From an uncultured Cellulophaga sp. (GTDB lineage: Bacteria; Bacteroidota; Bacteroidia; Flavobacteriales; Flavobacteriaceae): 64,000 bases of DNA. The notes beneath the pieces were generated by a model. That model was not told the origin of the DNA. It ran no database searches and saw only the letters and a program-made list of their open reading frames with translations. The translations under genes and the position numbers were made by a program. Of this stretch, positions 16,756-25,611 are shown piece by piece. How positions within the stretch are numbered: position 1 is the first letter of the stretch; every line of letters starts with the position of its first letter. The stretch lies in the NCBI GenBank assembly GCA_947492955.1, contig CANLOV010000006.1, positions 186,001 to 250,000 of the forward strand, given 5' to 3'.

Positions 16756-18270
16756 TTATAATTCGCAATAATCTTCTGTATCGGCTAAATTTGGTCCTGG
16801 ATTACGCCACCCTCTTTTTCCATCAATTAAATTATCTGCAAATTGTGGTCCCCAAGTCCCTGCCGGATATCCGTGCATTTTCTCTCGCTTTGTTTTCCAT
16901 TCTTGTATAATAGGGTCGACAAAAGCCCATGCAGCCTCAACTTCATCGGCACGTGCATACAATGTAGCGTCTCCTTGCATAGCATCTAAAAGTAATCTTT
17001 CATATGCTTCCATTACATAAGCATCTACCAAATCTGTATAATAAAAATCTAGATTTGCTGTTTCTACTTTAAATCCTAAGCCAGGTACTTTTACTCCAAA
17101 TTTCATTAATACACCTTCGTCTGGTTGTATTCTTAAAATTAACCTATTATCTGTATTGGTACCTTCGAATAAACGGTGATGACTTGGTTTAAAATGTATT
17201 ACAACTTCGGTAACCTTTGTAGGCATACATTTTGCTGTACGCACATAAAAAGGAACATCTTTCCAACGCCAGTTATCTATATAAAATTTAATAGCGGCAT
17301 ACGTTTCTGTCATAGAATCATTTGCAACACCTTCTTCTTCTCTATATCCTTTTACTTTTTTTCCGTTAATAGTAGATGCTAAATATTGTCCTCTTGTAGT
17401 ATTAGAGTAAAAAGTATTTTCATCTAAATGACGAATAGATTGTAATGCTTTTACTTTTTCATTCCTAATAGATTCTGGTTTTGCATCTATAGGCGGTTCC
17501 ATAGCTACTAAAGAAACTATTTGCATTAAATGGTTTTGAAACATATCTCTTAATGCTCCAGACTTATCATAATATCCACCTCTATTTCCTACACCAACAC
17601 TTTCTGCATTGGTAATTTCTATATGGTGAATGTAATTTCTATTCCATAATGGCTCAAAAATACTATTAGAAAAACGTGTTACTAATAAATTCTGAACTGT
17701 TTCTTTACCTAAGTAATGATCAATTCTATAAATCTGAGATTCATCAAAATACTTCTGTAAACCTTTATTTAAATTTCTTGCGGTTTCTAAACTATATCCA
17801 AAAGGTTTTTCTACAATAATTCGTTTCCAACCATCTTCTTGCTTTGTAAGCCCTTGCTCAGAAAGGTTTTTTGCTATAACCTCATATAAGCTTGGGGGTG
17901 TAGACAAGTAGAAAATATAATTGTTCTCGGTTCTAAACTTTGTATTTAAATCCGATATTCTTTTACTTAACCTTCCATAATAAGTATCATAATCGCTCCC
18001 TAAATCTTCATAAAAGAATTTATCTGAAAATGATTTTATAAAATCTTCTACATCTTCTTTAAGCTTATCTTTTAAAAACGAGCTCTCTTGTATTACTTTT
18101 CTACGGAACTCACCATCTGTTAAGTTACTTCTACTAGCACCTAAAACCACAAAGTTTTCAGGAATATAGCCTCCTTTATATAGATTATACAATGCTGGCA
18201 CTAATTTTCTGGCTGTAAGATCACCAGAAGCACCAAATATAATTAGCATTTGATTTTGCGTATTACTCAT
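16756..18270 (-). CDS. zwf: Glucose-6-phosphate 1-dehydrogenase
   Basis: Oxidises glucose 6-phosphate to the 6-phosphogluconolactone with NADP+. It is 504 aa with the dinucleotide motif FGASGDLTARKLVPALYNL at ~12-30. The active-site signature RIDHYLGKETVQNLLVTRF (~182-200) includes the catalytic His-Asp environment and the substrate Lys. IIVEKPFGYSLETARNL is also present. The C-terminus is complete (KRGWRNPGPNLADTEDY). It is the first gene of the zwf-pgl pair and is divergent from gnd, so the three enzymes of the oxidative branch share one 223-bp intergenic control region. Confidence 0.96.
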   Translation of the reverse strand: MSNTQNQMLIIFGASGDLTARKLVPALYNLYKGGYIPENFVVLGASRSNLTDGEFRRKVIQESSFLKDKLKEDVEDFIKSFSDKFFYEDLGSDYDTYYGRLSKRISDLNTKFRTENNYIFYLSTPPSLYEVIAKNLSEQGLTKQEDGWKRIIVEKPFGYSLETARNLNKGLQKYFDESQIYRIDHYLGKETVQNLLVTRFSNSIFEPLWNRNYIHHIEITNAESVGVGNRGGYYDKSGALRDMFQNHLMQIVSLVAMEPPIDAKPESIRNEKVKALQSIRHLDENTFYSNTTRGQYLASTINGKKVKGYREEEGVANDSMTETYAAIKFYIDNWRWKDVPFYVRTAKCMPTKVTEVVIHFKPSHHRLFEGTNTDNRLILRIQPDEGVLMKFGVKVPGLGFKVETANLDFYYTDLVDAYVMEAYERLLLDAMQGDATLYARADEVEAAWAFVDPIIQEWKTKREKMHGYPAGTWGPQFADNLIDGKRGWRNPGPNLADTEDYCEL

Positions 18271-18369
18271 ATTTTATATTAAAATCGACATTAATTTAAC
18301 AAAAACACCCTTTATAGACCCATTACCAGTTTCTAAAAACAATAACACCAAAAAGTCGATATTTTGAAT

Positions 18370-18377
18370 TATTTTTG
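18370..18377 (+). promoter_or_regulatory. Candidate -7 box for gnd
   Basis: TATTTTTG on the plus strand fits TAnnTTTG. It lies 116 bp upstream of the gnd ATG, implying a leader of about 110 nt if used. No obvious -33 partner was found. Confidence 0.35.
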
Positions 18378-18399
18378 GGGCTCAATTTGTATAAGCAAG

Positions 18400-18407
18400 C
18401 AAATATA
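18400..18407 (-). promoter_or_regulatory. Candidate -7 box for zwf-pgl
   Basis: TATATTTG on the minus strand (plus strand CAAATATA) fits TAnnTTTG, about 130 bp upstream of the zwf start. It lies only 22 bp from the opposing candidate box for gnd, so the two promoters would be back to back. Confidence 0.4.
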
Positions 18408-18493
18408 GAGCTTATTTCAATTATATTTTTTATAACTAAAAATACTTAACATAAGATTGATGAATGTGGTTAATTCACAACAAAAAATAATAT

Positions 18494-19906
18494 ATGGAGC
18501 ATAATAATTACGATTTTGGATTAGTAGGGTTAGGCGTTATGGGGCGCAATTTTATTTTAAACGTAGCCGATAATAATTTTTCTGCATTTGGATTTGATTT
18601 AGATGAAGAAAAAGTAAACGCATTAAAAGAAGAAGGTGGTAACCTAGAAAAAGTAAGCGCATCTACAGAAATAACTACTTTTATTGATGCTTTAGCTACA
18701 CCAAGAAAAATTATGCTTTTAGTACCTGCAGGTAAAATTGTAGATGCTGTGATAGAAAATTTACTTCCGCATTTAGAAAAAGGAGATATTATTATAGACG
18801 GTGGTAACTCTTTCTTTACAGATACAGACCGTAGAGATGCTTATTTAGCAGAAAAAGGAATTCATTTCTTTGGTTCTGGTGTTTCTGGTGGTGCTAAAGG
18901 TGCCAGAAAAGGACCAAGCATTATGCCTGGAGGTAATAGAGAAGCATATAAAGAGGTTAAACCTATCTTTGAAGCTGTTTCTGCTAAATTTAAAGGAGAA
19001 CCATGTGTAGCGTACTTAGGCCCAAAATCTGCTGGTAATTATGTAAAAATGGTACATAATGGTATTGAATACGGTTTAATGCAGTTAACTTCTGAAATTT
19101 ATGATTTACTTAAAAAAGCAGGTGGATTAACTAACGAAGAACTACATAAAGTTTTTAACGATTGGAATAAAGGTAGATTACAATCTTTCTTAGTTGAAAT
19201 TACAGCTGAAATATTTAACCAAAAAGATGATAAAGGTGATGGTGATTTAGTTGATAAAATTTTAGACAAAGCAAAACAAAAAGGTACTGGAAAATGGACA
19301 TCGCAAAATGCAATGGATTTAGGTATTCCTGTTCCTTCTATTGATGTTGCTGTTAGTATGCGAGAAATCTCTGCATTAAAAGAAGAACGTGTTGTTGCCG
19401 ATGAATTATATGGCAGACCTACTCCTGCTCCTATTGATAAAGCTGAATTAATAAAATTAGCTGAAGAAGCTTTATACTTTGCTTTTATAAATACATATGC
19501 ACAAGGTTTACATCAGTTAGCAGATGCATCTGCTGAATATGGTTATGAATTAGATATGTCTGTAATTGCTAAAATATGGAGAGCCGGTTGTATTATACGT
19601 GCTGGTTTATTAGAAGATATTTCTACTGCGTATACTAATGATAAAAAATTACCTAATTTATTATTAGCGCCTACTTTTGCAGAAAAAGTACAAGCTACAG
19701 TACCTTCTGCCAGAGAAGTTGTTGCCTATGCTGCTAAGAGTGGTATTCCTTTACCAGCAGTATCTAATTCTTTAACATATTTTGATGCGTATACTTCTAG
19801 TAAATTACCCTTAAACTTAATACAAGCGCAAAGAGATCATTTTGGCTCTCATACCTACGAAAGAAACGACATGGAAGGTATTTTCCATACAGAATGGGGA
19901 GCATAA
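18494..19906 (+). CDS. gnd: 6-phosphogluconate dehydrogenase, decarboxylating
   Basis: Converts 6-phosphogluconate to ribulose 5-phosphate and CO2 with reduction of NADP+. It is 470 aa, the long dimeric form. The N-terminal Rossmann motif is GLVGLGVMGRNFILN. The 6PGDH signature is VSGGAKGARKGPSIMPGG. The catalytic lysine lies in YVKMVHNGIEYGLMQL, and the C-terminal tail contains QAQRDHFGSHTYER. E. coli Gnd has SGGEEGARYGPS where this protein has SGGAKGARKGPS, a normal variation. It is divergent from zwf-pgl and is followed by its own terminator. Confidence 0.96.
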   Translation: MEHNNYDFGLVGLGVMGRNFILNVADNNFSAFGFDLDEEKVNALKEEGGNLEKVSASTEITTFIDALATPRKIMLLVPAGKIVDAVIENLLPHLEKGDIIIDGGNSFFTDTDRRDAYLAEKGIHFFGSGVSGGAKGARKGPSIMPGGNREAYKEVKPIFEAVSAKFKGEPCVAYLGPKSAGNYVKMVHNGIEYGLMQLTSEIYDLLKKAGGLTNEELHKVFNDWNKGRLQSFLVEITAEIFNQKDDKGDGDLVDKILDKAKQKGTGKWTSQNAMDLGIPVPSIDVAVSMREISALKEERVVADELYGRPTPAPIDKAELIKLAEEALYFAFINTYAQGLHQLADASAEYGYELDMSVIAKIWRAGCIIRAGLLEDISTAYTNDKKLPNLLLAPTFAEKVQATVPSAREVVAYAAKSGIPLPAVSNSLTYFDAYTSSKLPLNLIQAQRDHFGSHTYERNDMEGIFHTEWGA

Positions 19907-19930
19907 TTGCTTTTTAAAATATAAATAACA

Positions 19931-19966
19931 AAAATCCCGGATTTATAAATTCGGGATTTTTTATTT
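19931..19966 (+). terminator. Intrinsic terminator after gnd
   Basis: Stem AAAAATCCCGGATTT / AAATTCGGGATTTTT (one internal mismatch) followed by a long T-rich run, starting 25 bp after the gnd stop. Confidence 0.88.
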
Positions 19967-20077
19967 TTTACAATAATATATACACGAATATAGTTTTATT
20001 ATTATCAAATATAAAACGAAGCCTCTGAACAAAAAGCAATTAAAGTATTTTTATATCCTAAACTTATATTTCAAATT

Positions 20078-21916
20078 ATGAAACTCTATATTTCCATATT
20101 TCTATTATTATTTTCTACAGTTATAGTTACTGGACAAAAAACTTCTTTTTCTTCTCTTAGTGAAGCATTAAAAAATCCTGAACATGCATTGTCACTAGAT
20201 TTATCAGGGCAAAACTTAACCGAAATACCTGAGTCTATTGGAAATTTAAAAAACTTAAAAACACTATATTTAGATAAAAACCATATTACAAGTTTACCCA
20301 AAAGCATAGGGAACTTAAAAAAATTAGAACGGTTATATCTAGACAAAAATAAGCTTACCAAACTCCCAGAAACATTAGGTAATTTAACACTGTTAAAACA
20401 TTTATCAGCTAAAAAAAACAACCTCACAAGTCTTCCAAAATCTATTGGCAACTTATCTAAGTTAACAATGTTAATATTAGATAAAAACAAACTAACAAGC
20501 CTACCCGAAACTATAAGTAAACTAAGCAACCTTACTTTTTTAGATGTAAGCAATTCTGAACTTACACAACTTCCAAAAGCTATAGGTAATTGTAAAAACT
20601 TAACTTACCTTAATACAAATAAAAATCAATTAAAAGAACTACCACAATCTATTGGTGATTTAAAAAAACTGGAAGACCTTATTTTAACAAACAACAAACT
20701 AACCAATTTACCAAAAACAATAGGTGATTTAACAACATTAGAAAAACTAGATTTAAGAAAAAACGAACTTAAAATACTACCAGAAAGTATTTACAACCTA
20801 AACAATCTAAAAAAACTAAATTTAACAGATAACAAGTTAACTAAAATATCTAAAAACATAAGTAAACTAACTTCTCTTGAAGATTTACAAGTACAAAGCA
20901 ATGAAAATATAACGAGTATACCAGATGTTATAGGAGATTTAAAGAACTTAAAAACACTCTGGTTAAATAAAAATAAACTTACAACAATTCCTTCCTCCAT
21001 AGGAAAACTTTCTAATTTAGAACGCCTTAGCGTAGGTTATAATAATATTACTAAAATACCCGAATCTATAGGGAATTTAACAAAACTTAAAAACCTTTCT
21101 TTCAGTAAAAATCAACTAAAAACTATTCCTGAAACCATAGGTAATTTAACTAATTTAAGTTTTTTAAGTTTAGATAAAAACTTATTAACCGCTATCCCTG
21201 CATCTATGAGTAATTTAAATAGAGCTCAAATAAATTTAAAAGAGAATAAAATAATCTCTTTGCCTAAAGAGTTTGTAGACTCTGGTATTATGCACGTTAA
21301 AGTAGATAAACATGTATATTACCCTTCTAGAAAAGAATTACTGGCAAAAGACAGAGAACGTATAAAAGCAAGAATGGCAAAACGAGAAGCAGAACGCTCT
21401 CCTGCAGAAAAACAACAACTTGCTGCATTTGAAAAAAATAGGCTAGAAGCCTTAAAAAAAGAAAAAAGTCATCGTTTATATCATAATGTACAAACAGATA
21501 TAATTAGAAAAAATTTAAAAGAACTATTAAAATATGAACCATTTAAATCTAATAAAACATTTAACGTTAAAGTAAATAACCTTACTGAAACTCTAGAAAG
21601 GTATACTATAGATAAGCATATTGAAGTATTAACCTATTTTATGAAAAATACTACCATTCCCAATAATTATGAAACAAAATATTATTTAAGAGAAAGAGAA
21701 ATAAATGAGTATAAAAACATAAGTCACCTATCTGCACATGCGCTAGGTGATATTTATATGAATAAAAAGGATTACAAAAAAGCTATAGAATACTTTAATT
21801 TAGCACTCACTAAATACCCATATGAAACATTTAGTGGTACCACCTATAGTAATGATAAAAAAAGAATTATAAGAGATATAGAAGAAGCTAATAGTTATAT
21901 AACTAAAGGAAAATAG
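20078..21916 (+). CDS. Secreted leucine-rich-repeat protein with C-terminal TPR-like segment
   Basis: A 612-residue protein. Residues 1-20 form a signal peptide ending near VTGQ. From ~40 to ~415 there are 16 LRRs of 23 residues, with the consensus LxxLPxSIGNLxxLxxLxLxxNxL. They are very regular and of the plant-like or ROCO-like type. The next ~60 residues are a charged helix (RERIKARMAKREAERSPAEK). The end carries a TPR-like hairpin (ALGDIYMNKKDYKKAIEYFN). No lipobox, transmembrane anchor or type IX sorting domain is seen, so the protein is probably periplasmic. LRR proteins mediate protein-protein contacts and no target can be named. The GyrI-like gene starts 1 bp after its stop, so the two are cotranscribed. 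Confidence 0.85.
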   Translation: MKLYISIFLLLFSTVIVTGQKTSFSSLSEALKNPEHALSLDLSGQNLTEIPESIGNLKNLKTLYLDKNHITSLPKSIGNLKKLERLYLDKNKLTKLPETLGNLTLLKHLSAKKNNLTSLPKSIGNLSKLTMLILDKNKLTSLPETISKLSNLTFLDVSNSELTQLPKAIGNCKNLTYLNTNKNQLKELPQSIGDLKKLEDLILTNNKLTNLPKTIGDLTTLEKLDLRKNELKILPESIYNLNNLKKLNLTDNKLTKISKNISKLTSLEDLQVQSNENITSIPDVIGDLKNLKTLWLNKNKLTTIPSSIGKLSNLERLSVGYNNITKIPESIGNLTKLKNLSFSKNQLKTIPETIGNLTNLSFLSLDKNLLTAIPASMSNLNRAQINLKENKIISLPKEFVDSGIMHVKVDKHVYYPSRKELLAKDRERIKARMAKREAERSPAEKQQLAAFEKNRLEALKKEKSHRLYHNVQTDIIRKNLKELLKYEPFKSNKTFNVKVNNLTETLERYTIDKHIEVLTYFMKNTTIPNNYETKYYLREREINEYKNISHLSAHALGDIYMNKKDYKKAIEYFNLALTKYPYETFSGTTYSNDKKRIIRDIEEANSYITKGK

Positions 21917-21917
21917 T

Positions 21918-22400
21918 ATGTTCTTAAAAACAGAAACTTTAGCTAAAAAAATGATGATAGGAAAATCTATTCAAATGTCATTGGCAGAAGATAAAAGTTT
22001 CGAATTATGGCAAAGTTTTATGATAGATAGAAGTACTATAGAATACACTATAAATTCGGACTTATATTCTATTCAGATATATGATAGTTCTATAGATTTT
22101 AATTCTTTCAATCCATCTACAGAATTTAAAAAAATTGCGGCTGCCGAAGTATCTAGTTTAGATTTAATTCCTAATAACATGGAAGCTTTTATTTTAGAAA
22201 AAGGTTTATACGCTGTCTTTACACATAAAGGACCTGCATCAGAATTTCATAAAACATTTCAATATATTTTTAATAGCTGGCTTCCTTCCTCCGATTATCA
22301 ATTAGACAATAGACCTCACTTTGAACTTTTGGGGGATAAATACAAAAATAATGCTTCGGATTCTGAGGAAGAAGTTTGGATTCCAATTAAAAGCAAATAA
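21918..22400 (+). CDS. GyrI-like small-molecule binding domain protein
   Basis: A stand-alone effector-binding domain of 160 aa (GyrI/AraC effector-binding family, SOUL-like fold). The strongest evidence is the C-terminal half: LEKGLYAVFTHKGPAS, FQYIFNSWLPSSDYQLDNRP, HFELLGDKY and EEEVWIPIK. Family members bind hydrophobic small molecules, and some act as cyclopropanoid cyclohydrolases. There is no DNA-binding domain attached, so it is not by itself a regulator. It begins 1 bp after the LRR gene. Confidence 0.8.
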   Translation: MFLKTETLAKKMMIGKSIQMSLAEDKSFELWQSFMIDRSTIEYTINSDLYSIQIYDSSIDFNSFNPSTEFKKIAAAEVSSLDLIPNNMEAFILEKGLYAVFTHKGPASEFHKTFQYIFNSWLPSSDYQLDNRPHFELLGDKYKNNASDSEEEVWIPIKSK

Positions 22401-22533
22401 TCCATATATCAATAGTAGAGCGTACAACAATAAAAAGAAAAAATCGTTATTTTTTATAACCAGATAAAATAAATTATTCCTTTTTATTAAGGTTTTTATA
22501 ATTTATAAGTCCAATATAGTATTACTAAAAAAG

Positions 22534-22893
22534 ATGAAAATGAAAAAACTGTACATTTTATTAGGATTAGTCTCTACAGGATTATTATATAATTGCTCTA
22601 GTGATAGTGGTTCTCCTGAAGAAGAAGAACCTATAGGAACTGTTATTACCTATAATGCAAATATTAAATCTATAATTACAGCAAATTGTTATCCATGCCA
22701 TAACAACCCAACAACTAATGCTGCTCCGTTTTCTATGACTACTTTTGCAGAAACAGTTAATGCTGTAAATACAAGACCATTAAGAGCCGCAATAAACGAC
22801 CCTATAAATCCAATGCCAGAAGCAGGTTTAATGTCTCAACAAAATAGGGACTTAATTGGTAAATGGATAGATCAAGGATTAAAAGAAAAATAA
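22534..22893 (+). CDS. Lipoprotein with a single c-type heme motif
   Basis: A 119-residue protein with a lipoprotein signal peptide (LLGLVSTGLLYNCSSDSG, Cys at ~21) and an acidic linker EEEE. Its heme c attachment motif is CYPCH (CxxCH) inside ITANCYPCHNNPT. A later NPMPEAG supplies a likely axial Met, and the spacing (about 50 residues) is that of small class I cytochrome c domains found in Bacteroidota. It would sit in the periplasm, anchored to a membrane, with an electron-transfer role. No partner oxidase or dehydrogenase is adjacent. Two ATGs (22534, 22540) are possible starts. It converges with pepD without a clear terminator. Confidence 0.8.
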   Translation: MKMKKLYILLGLVSTGLLYNCSSDSGSPEEEEPIGTVITYNANIKSIITANCYPCHNNPTTNAAPFSMTTFAETVNAVNTRPLRAAINDPINPMPEAGLMSQQNRDLIGKWIDQGLKEK

Positions 22894-22954
22894 ATTTTAT
22901 TAAATTAATAAACTGTAAACTTATTTTAGGATTGCTAAATATATTGATAACGAA

Positions 22955-24415
22955 TTATACTTTCGGAATATCTTTAAGAACTTCTAGAATAAAACTCCAA
23001 AATTTTTGAACAGAGGAAATAGAAACTCTTTCGTCTGGTGAATGTGCTCCTTTTATTGTAGGTCCAAAGCTAATCATATCCATATTTGGATAATTTTGAC
23101 CTAAAATACCGCACTCTAAACCTGCATGGCAAGCCACTACTCTAGGTTCTTCTTTAAACAATAACTCGTACTTTTCTTTTAATACTTTTAAAATATCTGA
23201 ATTAGGATTAGGATTCCAACCTGGGTAATCTCCATTCAATTCAACTTCAAAACCTGCTAATTCGAAAGCTGATTGTAAAGATTTAGCTAAATCTAATTTT
23301 GCAGAATTTACAGAAGACCTAGTAAGACACTGTACTTCTATTTTCCCTTCTTTAACTACCACACGTGCTAAATTATTAGAAGTTTCTACTAAATTATCCA
23401 TAGATGCGCTCATAGCATACACCCCATTGTAAGTTGCATATATAGATTTTAACAATTTATCCTGAGCACCTAAACCCATAACTGTTTTAGGCTTGTTTAC
23501 CTTATCTAAATTTACTATTAAATCGGGTTCCGTTATTGCTAGTTCATTTTTAATAATGGAACTCCACTCATTTAAAGAGGCTTTAAAAGAATCTATGTGC
23601 GCTTTATCTACTATTACAACAGCAAAACTTTCTCTAGGAATAGCATTTCTTAAGCTACCTCCATTAATAGAGGCTATACGAATATTATATGCATTAGAGC
23701 TTAAATACAATAACCTATTCATTATTTTATTAGCATTACCCAATCCTTTATGAATATCTATTCCACTATGCCCCCCTTTAAAACCTGTAACACTTATTTT
23801 AAAGGCTTTTACACTAGTTTTTATAGGCTTTTCGTTATATTCTCTTGTAGCAGTAATATCTATACCTCCTGCGCAACCTATATCAATTTCATCATCTTCT
23901 TCTGTATCTAAGTTTAAAAGAATATCGCCTTTTAAGATATTAGCTTCTAATCCCATTGCCCCTGTCATACCCGTTTCTTCATCAATAGTAAATAAGGCTT
24001 CTAACGGTGGGTGTACTATATCTTTACTTTCTAACAAAGCCATAATAGTTGCCACTCCCAAGCCATTATCTGCACCCAAAGTAGTGCCTTTAGCTTTAAC
24101 CCAATCATCATCAATATACATTTGAATTCCTTGAGTATCGAAATTAAAAGTGGTATCCGCATTTTTCTGATGCACCATATCTAAATGAGACTGAAGCGTT
24201 ACTATTTTTCGGTCTTCCATACCTTTAGATGCTGGCTTTCTTATAATAACATTCCCCACAGTATCTTTAAAAGTCTCTAATTTGTTAGAAGCTCCAAAAT
24301 CTAGCATAAACTGTATTACACGTTCTTCTTTTTTAGACGGACGCGGCACCTTATTTAAATCTGCAAACTTATTCCAAACAGCTTGTGGCTGTAATTTACG
24401 TACTTCGTTACTCAT
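22955..24415 (-). CDS. pepD: Aminoacyl-histidine dipeptidase (M20C)
   Basis: Cytoplasmic dizinc dipeptidase of 486 aa that cleaves Xaa-His and other dipeptides. Zinc ligands and catalytic residues are visible: LQSHLDMVHQKN (His and Asp), TTLGADNGLGVA (bridging Asp), FTIDEETGMTGA (catalytic Glu and ligand Glu), LLNLDTEEDDE (Asp), and the C-terminal CHAGLECGILGQ (His). The lid domain contains GFKGGHSGIDIHKG. The length and the N-terminus QAVWNKFADLNKVPRPS are standard for PepD. It is divergent from the DUF3810 gene. Confidence 0.94.
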   Translation of the reverse strand: MSNEVRKLQPQAVWNKFADLNKVPRPSKKEERVIQFMLDFGASNKLETFKDTVGNVIIRKPASKGMEDRKIVTLQSHLDMVHQKNADTTFNFDTQGIQMYIDDDWVKAKGTTLGADNGLGVATIMALLESKDIVHPPLEALFTIDEETGMTGAMGLEANILKGDILLNLDTEEDDEIDIGCAGGIDITATREYNEKPIKTSVKAFKISVTGFKGGHSGIDIHKGLGNANKIMNRLLYLSSNAYNIRIASINGGSLRNAIPRESFAVVIVDKAHIDSFKASLNEWSSIIKNELAITEPDLIVNLDKVNKPKTVMGLGAQDKLLKSIYATYNGVYAMSASMDNLVETSNNLARVVVKEGKIEVQCLTRSSVNSAKLDLAKSLQSAFELAGFEVELNGDYPGWNPNPNSDILKVLKEKYELLFKEEPRVVACHAGLECGILGQNYPNMDMISFGPTIKGAHSPDERVSISSVQKFWSFILEVLKDIPKV

Positions 24416-24434
24416 ATTTTTTTAATTCTAAGCT

Positions 24435-24442
24435 CAAAAATA
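24435..24442 (-). promoter_or_regulatory. -7 box for pepD
   Basis: TATTTTTG on the minus strand (plus strand CAAAAATA), 20 bp before the pepD ATG. It is an exact fit to TAnnTTTG. Confidence 0.5.
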
Positions 24443-24475
24443 CACATAGAAAAAGAATCCTGAGATATAATTAGT

Positions 24476-24483
24476 TATTTTTG
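24476..24483 (+). promoter_or_regulatory. -7 box for the DUF3810 gene
   Basis: TATTTTTG on the plus strand, ending 5 bp before the ATG at 24489. With a start site about 4-7 nt past the box, the transcript would be nearly leaderless. Confidence 0.5.
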
Positions 24484-24488
24484 AGTTA

Positions 24489-25556
24489 ATGAATTCTAAA
24501 ATTAAAAATAGTATTGCTATTGCGCTTATTCCTCAGATATGCATCGTAAAATTATTAGGGTACTTTCCAGAATTTATTGAAAAATATTACAGCTTAAGTA
24601 TATATCCTATTATTTCTATGTTCTCTAGGAGTATTTTAGGAAATATTCCCTTTTCTATAGGTGATATCACATATGGTATTCTTTTATTTTTAATGTTCAG
24701 ATTTCTTATTCTTAAGCGAAAAAACATAAAAAAAAATCCCAAATTATTTTTTAGAGATATAGCAATGGTATGCTCTATTTTTTATTTCTTTTTTCATTTA
24801 TTATGGGGTTTTAATTACTACCGCGAACCAATTTCTAAAAAACTTAATATTACAGAAAAACACACAAAAGAGGAACTAATAAGCTTTGTTAATGAACTAA
24901 TTATAAAAACAAATACAATACAACATTCTATAACACAGGATAGCACAGCCATAGTAGTAATACCATACACAAAAAAGGAAATTTTTAATATTACAATTAG
25001 TGGGTATCAACAGTTAAAAGAAACCATGCCTTTTTTAACCTACGAAAAAACAAGCCTGAAAAAATCATTATTTAGCACACTATTAACATATATGGGCTAC
25101 GGTGGTTACTTAAACCCTTTTACAAATGAAGCGCAAGTAAATGGACTTATACCTAATTTTAGATATTCTGTAGTTGCTGGGCACGAGATAGGGCACCAAA
25201 TAGGTTATTCTGCTGAAAACGAAACTAATTTCATTGGTTACATAGTTACTTCTAACAATTCTGACATCTATTTTAAGTATTCTGCATATGCCTACGCTTT
25301 ACGTTATTGCTTAGCAAGCATAAAAAAACAAGATGAGTTTGCTTTTGAAGAACTGTATTGTAAAGTTAACCAAGGTGTAAAAGAAAATTATTTAGAAACA
25401 TCTAATTTTTGGAAAGCACACGAAAACCCTCTAGAGCCTATTTTTAAGAGTATTTTTAACACCTTTTTAAAAGCTAACAATCAAGAAGACGGTATCAAAA
25501 GCTATAGAGGAGTAGTTTCCTTATTGGTTAATTATCACAAAAAACATCCATTATAA
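24489..25556 (+). CDS. DUF3810 membrane metallopeptidase-like protein
   Basis: A 355-residue protein with three N-terminal hydrophobic segments (~8-25, 55-75, 90-110) and then a large domain. That domain contains a gluzincin-like zinc motif, VVAGHEIGHQIGYSAENETN: HEIGH supplies two His and a Glu, and the downstream ENETN can supply the third ligand. The phrase LLWGFNYYREPISKKLN and the overall layout match DUF3810 (PF12725), a Bacteroidota family predicted to be membrane-bound metallopeptidases. The substrate is unknown. It is followed after 55 bp by the rRNA methylase gene, which has its own -7 box. Confidence 0.85.
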   Translation: MNSKIKNSIAIALIPQICIVKLLGYFPEFIEKYYSLSIYPIISMFSRSILGNIPFSIGDITYGILLFLMFRFLILKRKNIKKNPKLFFRDIAMVCSIFYFFFHLLWGFNYYREPISKKLNITEKHTKEELISFVNELIIKTNTIQHSITQDSTAIVVIPYTKKEIFNITISGYQQLKETMPFLTYEKTSLKKSLFSTLLTYMGYGGYLNPFTNEAQVNGLIPNFRYSVVAGHEIGHQIGYSAENETNFIGYIVTSNNSDIYFKYSAYAYALRYCLASIKKQDEFAFEELYCKVNQGVKENYLETSNFWKAHENPLEPIFKSIFNTFLKANNQEDGIKSYRGVVSLLVNYHKKHPL

Positions 25557-25598
25557 AAATCAACCTTAAGTTTAAAAAACTATTTAATGGGATTAGGT

Positions 25599-25606
25599 TA
25601 TTTTTG
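25599..25606 (+). promoter_or_regulatory. -7 box for the SpoU methyltransferase gene
   Basis: TATTTTTG, an exact TAnnTTTG match, ending 5 bp upstream of ATG 25612. It predicts a very short or absent 5' leader. Confidence 0.5.
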
Positions 25607-25611
25607 CAATA

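Noticed and set aside
20086-20553. 155-aa minus-strand open frame
   Set aside because: Antisense shadow of the leucine-rich repeats of the secreted LRR gene.
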